Of a stretch of 17,428 nt of DNA, positions 1 through 6,490 are shown piece after piece. Both the position numbers and the translations under genes were made by a program. Position 1 is the stretch's first letter. Each line of letters opens with the position of its first letter. Below the pieces are notes generated by a model. That model had not been told where the DNA came from and ran no database searches. It saw only the letters and a program-made list of their open reading frames with translations. This DNA comes from Candidatus Omnitrophota bacterium. GTDB lineage: Bacteria > Omnitrophota > Gorgyraeia > Duberdicusellales > 4484-171. The stretch covers positions 1-17,428 of the forward strand of contig JAQTUC010000013.1 of NCBI GenBank assembly GCA_028710385.1, written 5' to 3'.

Positions 1-1062
1 ATAGATGCCGTAGGCAGGCAGCGCTTTGCAGGCATAGGCGGCGGACACGATGAAAGAGAGCAGACCTTAAACCAGCTTTTGGCGGAAATGGACGGTTTCC
101 AGACAGAAGAAGGAATAATTGTTATGGCAGCTACAAACAGGCCTGATGTTTTAGATTCAGCGCTTCTTCGTCCAGGCAGGTTTGACAGGCACGTAATTGT
201 AAACCTTCCGGATATTAAAGGAAGAGAGGAAGTGCTTAAAGTCCATACCAGAAAAGTAAAACTGGCGGCGAATGTTGATTTAAAATCAATATCAGCGCAG
301 ACCCCGGGATTTTCCGGCGCTGATTTGGCAAATCTTTGCAATGAAGCGGCTTTGCTGGCTGCGCGCCACAATAAAGAAGGCGTTGAGCAGACTGATTTTG
401 AAAAATCAATTGAGAGGCTTATGATAGGCCCTGAGAAGAAAAGCCATATCATGTCTAAAAAAGACAAGGAAATTACAGCGCTCCATGAAGCAGGACACGC
501 TTTGATCTCTCTTTTGCTTACCGAGCTTGACCCGCCGAAAAGGGTTTCAATAATTCCGCGCGGCCTTGCCGGAGGATACACTTTTGCTCCTCCCATTGAA
601 GATAAGCACCATTGGTTTAAAAAAGAAATACTCGCGCGTATAGTGTTTGCGCTTGGAGGAAGAGCTTCTGAGGAGATAAACCTTCATGATATAACAACCG
701 GAGCACAGGATGATTTGGAAAAAGCTTCGCAGATGGCGCGGCATATGGTTATGAAATTCGGCATGTCAGACAGGCTGGGCAATATAACTTTAGGCAGACG
801 CGAAGGGCCTGTATTTTTAGGAAGGGACCTGCTTGAGGAAAAAAATTACAGCGAAGAAACAGCGCGCATAATAGACGAAGAGGTAAAAAAAGTTATAGAT
901 AGCTCATACGCAAAAGCAAAAGAGCTGATTATGCACAATATTGATAAACTGAAAGCTTTGTCTAACGCGCTGCTTGAAAAAGAAGTCCTTGACGGGGAAG
1001 AAGTCAAAAAAATAACCGGCCTGGTGAGAGAAGCCGGCGGCGATAAAGAAGAGACTGCGTAA
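1..1062 (+). CDS. ftsH: ATP-dependent zinc metalloprotease FtsH, 3' part
   Basis: The window opens inside this gene: the reading frame is open from base 1, giving 353 visible residues of a protein usually 600-650 long. The N-terminal membrane segments and Walker A lie outside. Visible in order are the end of Walker B (IDAVGRQR), the AAA second region of homology with arginine fingers (NRPDVLDSALLRPGRFDR), the HEAGH zinc site at visible residues 162-166, and the TTGAQDDL segment supplying the third zinc ligand (about residue 236). FtsH is a membrane-anchored hexameric AAA+ protease that degrades misfolded membrane proteins and some short-lived regulators. The tail ends normally in a charged segment. 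folP follows after 25 bases, so the two are probably cotranscribed. All catalytic motifs that should be visible are intact. Confidence 0.97.
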   Translation: MDAVGRQRFAGIGGGHDEREQTLNQLLAEMDGFQTEEGIIVMAATNRPDVLDSALLRPGRFDRHVIVNLPDIKGREEVLKVHTRKVKLAANVDLKSISAQTPGFSGADLANLCNEAALLAARHNKEGVEQTDFEKSIERLMIGPEKKSHIMSKKDKEITALHEAGHALISLLLTELDPPKRVSIIPRGLAGGYTFAPPIEDKHHWFKKEILARIVFALGGRASEEINLHDITTGAQDDLEKASQMARHMVMKFGMSDRLGNITLGRREGPVFLGRDLLEEKNYSEETARIIDEEVKKVIDSSYAKAKELIMHNIDKLKALSNALLEKEVLDGEEVKKITGLVREAGGDKEETA

Positions 1063-1087
1063 TTATCTTCGTACTTTGAAATCTTAG

Positions 1088-2299
1088 ATGATAATCACAC
1101 CTTTAATCATAGAAAAAGAAAAAACCGCAAAAGCTTTGTTGTCTTCTGTCGGCGTCAGCAAGGAAGGCATAGATATACTTTCTTCAAAATGCCTTTACGG
1201 CGCTTTCAAAATAGAAGGCATTAAATCCTGGGAAGCAAATATCATAAAACAGCACTTGCTTTCTTTGGGCAGCGACAGCGCAATTGAAAGAAGCGCGCTG
1301 GTTAAGAACAAAAAAACAGATACTATACTATTCGGAAGCATCTCGCAGCTTAATAAGCTATGCGCTAAATTAAAAAATCAGCCGTTTACCCTTAATGAAA
1401 TTTCGCAAAACCTGTCTTTATATCTTAACAATTTATCCAAAGAAGAATTTACGCTTAAAGCCCGCGATAAAACCATAAAGATAAAAGAGCCTCTTATCTG
1501 CGGTATAATAAATCTTACAACGGATTCTTTCTCCGGAGACGGCTTGCTCAACGAAGCCACCGGCAGTAAGCTTAAGGAGCTGGTTTTAAATAGAATAGAA
1601 CAGATGGCCAAAGAAGGGGCAGCAATGATTGACATAGGCGCTGAATCAACAAGGCCTTATTCAAGCCCCATACCGGAAAAAGAAGAAATCGCAAGAATTG
1701 CCCCTGTGCTTAAAGCCGCCAGAAAGAAATTTAAAAACATTTTAATTTCAATAGATACCTATAAATTAAATGTTGCGAAGATGGCTGCGGAAGAAGGAGC
1801 AGACATAATAAACGATATTACTGCTTGACGTAAATCACCCGGTATTGTAAACTTGATAAAGAAATATAAACTTGGAATTATTCTTATGCATATGAAGAAA
1901 AGCCCCAAGACAATGCAGATAAACCCGAAATACAAAAAAGTCACAGAAGAGATTGTGGATTTTTTCAGGGAAAGAATTTCCATGCTGGACGGACAGAAAA
2001 TAAATCCGCAGCAGATTATGATTGACCCGGGCGTAGGTTTCGGAAAAAATCCGGAAGATAATCTTAAGATTATAAATGAACTTTATAAATTTAAAATCTT
2101 CGGCCTGCCTGTTTTTGTGGGTTTATCCAGAAAATCTTTCATAGGAAAGATTACCGGGAAAGCCGCAGATGAAAGGCTCTGTGGTACAATCGCCTCAGGG
2201 GTTGTTGCGTGTTTTCGCGGAGCAAATATTTTAAGAGTCCATGATGTAGGCGAGAATAAGGAAGCGCTTGAGGTTTATAAAGCTATAGTCAATAATTAA
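1088..2299 (+). pseudogene. folP: Dihydropteroate synthase interrupted by an in-frame UGA
   Basis: The gene makes 7,8-dihydropteroate from pABA and 6-hydroxymethyl-dihydropterin diphosphate in folate synthesis. One frame runs from ATG 1088 to TAA 2299 (403 codons) with a single UGA at codon 247 (1826-1828). Residues 1-130 are an extra N-terminal domain seen in long-form bacterial DHPS. The TIM barrel follows: GIINLTTDSFSGDG (loop 1), GAESTRPYS (loop 2), SIDTYK, then INDITA-stop-RKSPG where relatives read roughly ITALRGDP. After the stop come LMHMKKSPKTMQ, MIDPGVGFGKNP, VGLSRKSFIG and RVHDV. Every motif on both sides is intact and there is no frameshift. UGA would replace a Leu codon by one base change (TTA to TGA). 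It may be a nonsense mutation, an assembly or sequencing error, or leaky readthrough; reinitiation at TTG 1853 or a later ATG would give only a fragment. Confidence 0.85.
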
Positions 2300-2302
2300 T
2301 TT

Positions 2303-3052
2303 ATGCTTTTAAGATTTTTAAATCCCAAGACCATTATTGAAATTATCATACTTTGGGTTGTTATTTACAGAATAGTTGTTTCTCTCCAAGGGACAAAAGG
2401 CGCTTACCTTATAAGAGGCGTTATAGTATTGATAGCAGCCTATTTTGTTTTTCAAAAATTAAATCTTACTGTTTTAAGCTGGCTGCTTACCAACTTCTTT
2501 GCGTTTTATTTAATAATTATAGTGGTAATATTTCAACCGGAATTAAGAGAGGCTCTTATACGTTTGGGCCAGCGCCATATCTTTTATAAGGGGCTTGGCA
2601 AGGAGGAGCTTGAAAAAATACTGCGCGAAATAGTTTCCGCGGTTACCACGCTTTCCAGAAAGAAAATCGGCGCCCTTATTGCAATCAAAAGAGATATGGG
2701 CCTTAACGATTACATAGAAAGCGGCGTTTTAGTCAATGCGGATTTAACTTCTGAATTGCTTCAGAATATTTTTCATCCGCTGGCTCCGCTTCATGACGGA
2801 GGCCTTATTATTGACGGCAGCAAAATAGTTGCCGCCAGCTGCCTTTTCCCTCACAGCGACAGTTTGAATCTGGAAAAAACCCTTGGCATGAGGCACCGTT
2901 CAGGGATAGGCCTTTCCGAGCATACGGATGCTTTGGTTATAATAGTTTCAGAGGAAAACGGGCATGTGTCGCTGGCGATAAAAGGGCAGTTAACCGGAGA
3001 CCTTTCCTCGCAGGATCTTCTTACTATTTTAAAAGGCCAGTTAAGCAAATGA
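2303..3052 (+). CDS. cdaA: Diadenylate cyclase CdaA (membrane-bound, DisA_N domain)
   Basis: This enzyme condenses two ATP into c-di-AMP, a messenger for potassium, osmotic and cell-wall control. The protein has 249 residues, close to the usual CdaA length of about 270. Three N-terminal membrane helices (about 11-29, 34-50, 59-77) lead into the family signature IVVIFQPELREALIRLGQ. The catalytic DisA_N domain follows, with HDGG at 164-167 and GMRHRSGIGLSE at 195-206. The Asp-Gly and RHR residues are present, but the common DGA reads DGG and the common GTRHRAA reads GMRHRSG; activity is still expected. The start is 3 bases after the folP stop and has no clear Shine-Dalgarno, which suggests translational coupling. 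A CdaR-like anchor follows, as in the cdaA-cdaR pairs of Firmicutes, but glmM is absent and pdxJ takes its place. Confidence 0.93.
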   Translation: MLLRFLNPKTIIEIIILWVVIYRIVVSLQGTKGAYLIRGVIVLIAAYFVFQKLNLTVLSWLLTNFFAFYLIIIVVIFQPELREALIRLGQRHIFYKGLGKEELEKILREIVSAVTTLSRKKIGALIAIKRDMGLNDYIESGVLVNADLTSELLQNIFHPLAPLHDGGLIIDGSKIVAASCLFPHSDSLNLEKTLGMRHRSGIGLSEHTDALVIIVSEENGHVSLAIKGQLTGDLSSQDLLTILKGQLSK

Positions 3053-3061
3053 GGATGCAGT

Positions 3062-3202
3062 ATGAGATTTTTTAAATTAGGAAAAATAAACATAAAAGAA
3101 CTGATAACTTACAATTTCTGGCTTAAAGTTGTTTCTCTCATTTTGGCTATAAGTGTATGGCTTTATGTCAGCAACGAAATAACAAAAGGCGTTAAAATCT
3201 GA
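3062..3202 (+). CDS. Very short YbbR/CdaR-like membrane anchor (46 aa)
   Basis: A small ORF between cdaA and pdxJ encodes 46 residues, starting MRFFKLGKINIKELI. It carries one membrane helix (about residues 22-38, LKVVSLILAISVWLYV) followed by SNEITKGVKI and TGA. Basic N-terminus, single helix ending in WLYV and a following acidic residue is the standard beginning of YbbR (CdaR) proteins, which regulate CdaA through several extracytoplasmic YbbR domains. Here all YbbR domains are missing and pdxJ begins 6 bases after the stop. A GAGG sequence about 8 bases before the ATG serves as a ribosome site. It is either a truncated remnant after a deletion or a minimal anchor that still contacts CdaA; position directly behind cdaA supports the identity. 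Confidence 0.72.
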   Translation: MRFFKLGKINIKELITYNFWLKVVSLILAISVWLYVSNEITKGVKI

Positions 3203-3208
3203 CAACCT

Positions 3209-3952
3209 ATGGCTTCGGCAATTAGGCTTGGCGTAAATATTGACCATATAGCTACTTTAAGGCAGGCGAGGGGCACTTCCTACCCTGAGCCGGCTATAGG
3301 AGCCCTGCTTTCTGAATACGCAGGATGCAGCTCAATAGTTGCGCATCTGAGGGAAGACCGCCGCCACATAAAAGGAAGAGACATTCTTCTTATTAAAAAA
3401 GCAATAAAGGTGCCTTTTAATATGGAAATGTCTATCAATAAGGACATAGTTGAGTTTGCCTTAAAAATTAAACCGGAACAATCAACGCTTGTTCCCGAGC
3501 GCAGGCAGGAGTTAACAACAGAAGGCGGAATTGATATCGTAAATAAAAATAATTATAAAAAAGTAGAAAAAGCAGTAAAAGTGCTTAAAGACGGAGGAGT
3601 TTCCGTAAGCCTTTTTATAGACCCGAATGAAAAGCAGATTGAAAATGCCAGGAAAATCGGCGCGGATATGATTGAATTTAATACGGGAAAATACTCCGAA
3701 GCTAAACTCGCCGCGAGCATAAAAAAAGAATTATTAAAGATAAAAAAAGCCGCTGCATTTGCAAAAGACCTTGGTTTTTTTGTTGCCGCGGGGCATGGCA
3801 TTGATTATGAGAACGTAAAAGAAATCGTAAAGATAAAAGAAATAGAGGAGTTAAATATAGGGCATTCTATAATCTGCCGGTCTGTATTTATCGGCCTGGT
3901 TGCGGCGGTTGAAGAAATGCTTGGAACAATACAGTCCAGGCGTAAAGAATAA
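3209..3952 (+). CDS. pdxJ: Pyridoxine 5'-phosphate synthase PdxJ
   Basis: PdxJ closes the pyridoxine ring from 1-deoxy-D-xylulose 5-phosphate and 3-amino-2-oxopropyl phosphate in the DXP-dependent vitamin B6 pathway. The 247 residues match the family length. Seen in order: GVNIDHIATLRQARG near the N-terminus, VAHLREDRRHI (phosphate and substrate site), FNMEMSIN with the catalytic Glu, TLVPERRQELTTEGG (the flexible active-site loop), and C-terminal AAGHGIDYENV and LNIGHSI. The start ATG lies 6 bases after the small ybbR stop with no Shine-Dalgarno, so it is probably read by coupling within the ftsH-nnrD run. PLP made here would also serve the ThrC encoded further on. Nothing is missing. Confidence 0.97.
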   Translation: MASAIRLGVNIDHIATLRQARGTSYPEPAIGALLSEYAGCSSIVAHLREDRRHIKGRDILLIKKAIKVPFNMEMSINKDIVEFALKIKPEQSTLVPERRQELTTEGGIDIVNKNNYKKVEKAVKVLKDGGVSVSLFIDPNEKQIENARKIGADMIEFNTGKYSEAKLAASIKKELLKIKKAAAFAKDLGFFVAAGHGIDYENVKEIVKIKEIEELNIGHSIICRSVFIGLVAAVEEMLGTIQSRRKE

Positions 3953-3966
3953 AAAGGATCTTAGCC

Positions 3967-4710
3967 ATGGAAAAGAAGAGATCTTTGGGAATCACTATAT
4001 TTAGCATATTTGTTTCTTTATATGGTTTTTTGACAATTTTACCTTTAATATCGAAGCATAACAATGATTTGTCTGTTAGGTTTTCTTTCATTGTATTTAT
4101 TCTAGGTATGCTATGGTTGATAAGTGGCGCAGGATTATTGTTAAGACAGTTATGGGGAAGAAATCTTTTGCTTTTGACAAGTTTGCCTTTGACTTTTGCC
4201 ATGTTTTTGCCCTTTGTCTTTATATTGAAACCAATGAAAATTTTGGTTTTGATAGGATTCTTTATTCTGCCCGCTGTCATCTCAATTTATATTCTTACGC
4301 GTAATGAAGTCAGGAAGCAATTTGACCGCGAAAATAAGATAATAAGACCGTATAGTGTTACTATATTTGGTTCGCTGCTGGGATTAATAGGAGTTTTGAT
4401 ATTATCGGTAGCATCGCTTGGTTTTGTGTTGAAACAAATATCTTACTTGGCTTTCCTTGCAGATTTTCTTGTTTCCATTATTCTGATATTATCCGCCAAA
4501 GGAATATTTTTTTTAGTCAAAGGAGTAAGGAGTATAGTGCTTATTTTTGGTATTCCAGTATCGATAATTGTATACCCATTGTATCTTTTTTATTCACATT
4601 CAGCAGAACATTCAATAGCAGCTTTTATCTTAGGCGTGGTGTCTGTGCTTTTTGGTGTGGGTATGTTTTTTTATCTTACCAATCCAAATATAAAAAAATT
4701 ATTTAAATAA
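3967..4710 (+). CDS. Multi-pass membrane protein with two repeated halves, unknown function
   Basis: I do not recognise a named family. The 247 residues form about eight hydrophobic helices. The protein looks like an internal duplication: residues 6-119 and 129-246 match in spacing, with T10/T132 in the first helix (ITIFSIF and VTIFGSL), G56/G179, R65/R188, P74/P197, and closing segments YILTRNEVRKQF (108-119) and FYLTNPNIKKLF (235-246). The halves are joined by a charged linker, FDRENKIIRP. Start ATG 3967 has a modest AAGGAT upstream. The gene is inserted between pdxJ and acpS, both housekeeping genes, and its codons look more AT-rich than its neighbours', so it may be a later arrival. No enzyme motif is visible. 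Confidence 0.8.
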   Translation: MEKKRSLGITIFSIFVSLYGFLTILPLISKHNNDLSVRFSFIVFILGMLWLISGAGLLLRQLWGRNLLLLTSLPLTFAMFLPFVFILKPMKILVLIGFFILPAVISIYILTRNEVRKQFDRENKIIRPYSVTIFGSLLGLIGVLILSVASLGFVLKQISYLAFLADFLVSIILILSAKGIFFLVKGVRSIVLIFGIPVSIIVYPLYLFYSHSAEHSIAAFILGVVSVLFGVGMFFYLTNPNIKKLFK

Positions 4711-4738
4711 TTAACGATTGTATAGATTATAAAATTTT

Positions 4739-5098
4739 ATGGTCTTGGGCATAGGCATAGATATAGTTAAAGTGGGTAAAATGCAATCTGCCATTGAAAA
4801 ACTGGGGAAGGATTTTTTAAAGCGCGTTTTTGACGCAAAAGAGCTTAAAAATATTTCCCCTGGGAAAATGTATTACCAGCGCCTGGCAGCGAGATTTGCG
4901 GCAAAAGAGGCTGTGATTAAGGCAATTTCAAAAGAATATCCGCTTGCTTTAAACGAAATCATCATACTTAACCGAAAAAACGGCGCTCCTTATTGCGAAT
5001 TCAAAAAAAATATCAGCGTGGAAATTTTACTTTCAATAAGCCATATTGAAGATTATGCGGTTGCCTGCGCTGTTGCGCAGAAGGTTAACTTAAAATGA
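4739..5098 (+). CDS. acpS: Holo-[acyl-carrier-protein] synthase AcpS
   Basis: AcpS moves the 4'-phosphopantetheine arm from CoA onto a serine of apo-ACP, activating fatty acid synthesis. The 119 residues match the family. The N-terminus GIGIDIVKV carries the metal-binding Asp8, and FAAKEAVIKAIS carries Glu57 with the KEA signature; the segment YYQRLAARFAAKEA is typical. The end SISHIEDYAVACAVAQK matches the conserved SxSH segment. The start ATG has no Shine-Dalgarno. Its TGA overlaps the nnrD ATG as ATGA, so the two are translationally coupled; acpS-nnrD is a common pairing. Confidence 0.95.
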   Translation: MVLGIGIDIVKVGKMQSAIEKLGKDFLKRVFDAKELKNISPGKMYYQRLAARFAAKEAVIKAISKEYPLALNEIIILNRKNGAPYCEFKKNISVEILLSISHIEDYAVACAVAQKVNLK

Positions 5099-5967
5099 AT
5101 ATGAAACTGCCTAAACAATTATTGAAACGTAAGCCAAACACGCATAAAGGGGATTATGGATATGTGTTTGTGCTTGGGGGTTCTCCCGGGCTAACCGGGG
5201 CAGTTACCTTATGCGCAAATGCCGCTTTACGTATGGGAGCCGGGCTTGTAAAAACAGGAGTGCCTGAATCGTTAAGCAATGTGCTTGCAATGAAAGTCAC
5301 AGAGGCAACCGTGCTTGCCTTAAAAGAGGACAGAGGGTATCTCTCTTTGCAGGCATTTGAACAGATACTAAGCCTCATGGAGAGAATTGATGTTATTGCT
5401 TTGGGCGCAGGAGCTTATCAGACGCCGTCTTCAAGAAGCCTGCTTTTAAAGGTAATTAAAGAAATAGATAAGCCAATGGTGATAGATGCCGACGGCTTAA
5501 ACGCGCTTTCAACAGATTTAAACGTTTTAAAAGAAAGGAAATCAAAGAATATAATACTTACTCCTCATATGGTTGAATTTTCCCGGCTCACCAAGCTTAC
5601 GGTTGCAGAAATAGAAAGCAAAAGAAAAGAGCTTGTCAAGGAATTCGCTTTTAAGTATAATCTAACTCTCGTTCTTAAGGGCCACAGGACATTAATCAGC
5701 GACGGTAAGAAGTTGTTTGAAAATAATACCGGAAATCCCGGTATGGCAACAGCAGGCAGCGGCGATGTGCTAACAGGAATTATCGCAGGCTTAATGGCTC
5801 AAGGCCTGGATTTACTCACTGCGGCGAGATTCGGCGCCTATGCGCATGGTTACTCAGGTGATTTAGCCGCAAAAGATAAAACTGAAACCTGTTTGATTGC
5901 TTCTGATATAATAGAATATTTACCAAAGGCGATAAAAAGCTTAGCAGTAAATAAGTCGCCCAGGTAG
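5095..5967 (+). CDS. nnrD: ADP-dependent (S)-NAD(P)H-hydrate dehydratase NnrD
   Basis: This enzyme repairs hydrated NADH and NADPH, using ADP (or ATP) to remove water, in the cytoplasm. The 290 residues cover only the dehydratase (ribokinase-like) domain; in many bacteria it is fused behind the NnrE epimerase, which is not found in this window. Seen: HKGDYGYVFVLGGSPGLTGA near the N-terminus, VIDADGLNAL (129-137), ILTPHMVEFSRL, LVLKGHRTLI, and the catalytic NPGMATAGSGDVLTGIIAG (GSGD at 221-224). The start overlaps the acpS stop. The last codons and the TAG stop lie within tRNA-Thr, overlapping it by 10 bases, so tRNA processing would cut this mRNA at its stop codon. Confidence 0.95.
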   Translation: MNMKLPKQLLKRKPNTHKGDYGYVFVLGGSPGLTGAVTLCANAALRMGAGLVKTGVPESLSNVLAMKVTEATVLALKEDRGYLSLQAFEQILSLMERIDVIALGAGAYQTPSSRSLLLKVIKEIDKPMVIDADGLNALSTDLNVLKERKSKNIILTPHMVEFSRLTKLTVAEIESKRKELVKEFAFKYNLTLVLKGHRTLISDGKKLFENNTGNPGMATAGSGDVLTGIIAGLMAQGLDLLTAARFGAYAHGYSGDLAAKDKTETCLIASDIIEYLPKAIKSLAVNKSPR

Positions 5968-6030
5968 CTCAGTTGGTAGAGCTCCTCACTTGTAATGAGG
6001 GGGTCGAAGGTTCGAATCCTTTCCTGGGCT
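5958..6030 (+). tRNA. tRNA-Thr (anticodon UGU)
   Basis: The 73-base cloverleaf has acceptor GCCCAGG pairing with CCTGGGC, D arm with AGCTCAGTTGGTAGAGC, anticodon arm CCTCA-CTTGTAA-TGAGG giving TGT, and a T arm with GGTTCGAATCC. The discriminator is T and CCA is not encoded. It overlaps the 3' end of nnrD. Confidence 0.96.
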
Positions 6031-6063
6031 TATTAGATTGTTCTTTTATTGATGTTAAATTCA

Positions 6064-6146
6064 GGGCAGGTTCCTGAGCGGCCAAAAGGGACAGACTGTA
6101 AATCTGTTGTGCTTGCACTTCGGAGGTTCAAATCCTCCCCTGCCCA
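6064..6146 (+). tRNA. tRNA-Tyr (anticodon GUA)
   Basis: A class II tRNA with a long variable arm. Acceptor GGGCAGG pairs with CCTGCCC; the anticodon arm ACAGA-CTGTAAA-TCTGT gives GTA; the T arm is GGAGG-TTCAAAT-CCTCC. The discriminator is A and CCA is not encoded. It starts 33 bases after tRNA-Thr, so both likely come from one transcript. Its last 18 bases recur exactly at 6257-6274. Confidence 0.96.
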
Positions 6147-6160
6147 TGTTTACTTTTGTT

Positions 6161-6191
6161 TGTTGGCTTTTTTTGTGCCAACAGTATTTTT
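6161..6191 (+). terminator. Probable intrinsic terminator after tRNA-Tyr
   Basis: Perfect 7-bp stem TGTTGGC (6161-6167) with GCCAACA (6177-6183), 9-base loop, followed after GTA by a T run. The stem is not GC-rich, so it may be leaky; tRNA-Gly lies 150 bases on and may need read-through or its own promoter. Confidence 0.5.
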
Positions 6192-6199
6192 ATTGGTAT

Positions 6200-6274
6200 G
6201 GGGCTAACATTTGGATGTGCCTTGGGGAAAACTTCGGCTCCGCCGAAGGGCACATGCAAATCCTCCCCTGCCCA
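6200..6274 (+). repeat. Structured element ending in a copy of the tRNA-Tyr 3' tail
   Basis: The last 18 bases (6257-6274, CAAATCCTCCCCTGCCCA) are identical to the end of tRNA-Tyr (6129-6146). Before them stands a hairpin with ATGTGCC (6215-6221) pairing to GGCACAT (6249-6255) and an inner CTTCGG/CCGAAG stem (6232-6237 with 6243-6248). GGGG at 6200-6203 can pair with CCCC in the tail copy. The segment GTGC...ACTTCGG resembles the tRNA-Tyr variable arm, so a decayed partial duplication of tRNA-Tyr is possible. An old attachment-site repeat is another reading; no integrase is present. Confidence 0.7.
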
Positions 6275-6282
6275 CTGTTTAT

Positions 6283-6327
6283 AGCTATCAGCTTTCAGGT
6301 GTCAGCTATCAGATGCTGAAAGCTGAA
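6283..6327. repeat. Palindromic intergenic repeat (TCAGCTTTCAG type)
   Basis: Perfect 11-bp inverted repeat TCAGCTTTCAG (6288-6298) with CTGAAAGCTGA (6316-6326), with a direct repeat AGCTATCAG at 6283-6291 and 6304-6312. It fills the gap between the tRNA-Tyr tail copy and tRNA-Gly, ending 6 bases before tRNA-Gly. No U tract follows, so it is not an obvious terminator. It looks like a member of a dispersed palindromic repeat family. Confidence 0.75.
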
Positions 6328-6332
6328 GTAAT

Positions 6333-6403
6333 GCGGGCGTAGTTCAATGGCAGAACACTAGCCTTCCAAGCTGGATATGTCGGTTCGATCCCGATCGCCC
6401 GCT
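6333..6403 (+). tRNA. tRNA-Gly (anticodon UCC)
   Basis: The 71-base cloverleaf has acceptor GCGGGCG pairing fully with CGCCCGC, anticodon arm CTAGC-CTTCCAA-GCTGG giving TCC, and T arm GTCGG-TTCGATC-CCGAT. The discriminator is T, followed by TTTT; CCA is not encoded. It belongs to the Thr-Tyr-Gly cluster. Confidence 0.96.
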
Positions 6404-6410
6404 TTTTAGT

Positions 6411-6478
6411 CACGAATACTCACGAATCAAAAACGAATTTCCACGAATGATTCGTGGTAATTCGTTACAAATTCGTGG
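6411..6478. repeat. Nested palindrome built of CACGAAT / ATTCGTG units
   Basis: ACGAAT-TT-CCACGAAT (6433-6448) mirrors ATTCGTGG-TA-ATTCGT (6450-6465) around a single G, giving a 14-bp two-part stem. Extra CACGAAT units lie at 6411-6417 and 6421-6427 and another ATTCGTGG at 6471-6478. The repeat ends 12 bases before the gpsA ATG and occupies the place where a Shine-Dalgarno would be expected. Confidence 0.8.
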
Positions 6479-6490
6479 TAATTTGTGTTT

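Noticed and set aside
1826..1880. Selenocysteine insertion at the folP UGA
   Set aside because: No convincing bacterial SECIS hairpin is visible just downstream, and the replaced position is a plain Leu in relatives, not Cys.
6129..6274. Prophage or genomic island attachment site at tRNA-Tyr
   Set aside because: The 18-base repeat spans only 128 bases and there is no integrase; an island is not supported, although an old att scar cannot be excluded.
6107..6319. 70-residue ORF across the tRNA-Tyr region
   Set aside because: It starts inside tRNA-Tyr and runs through hairpins and repeats; no ribosome site or protein-like composition.
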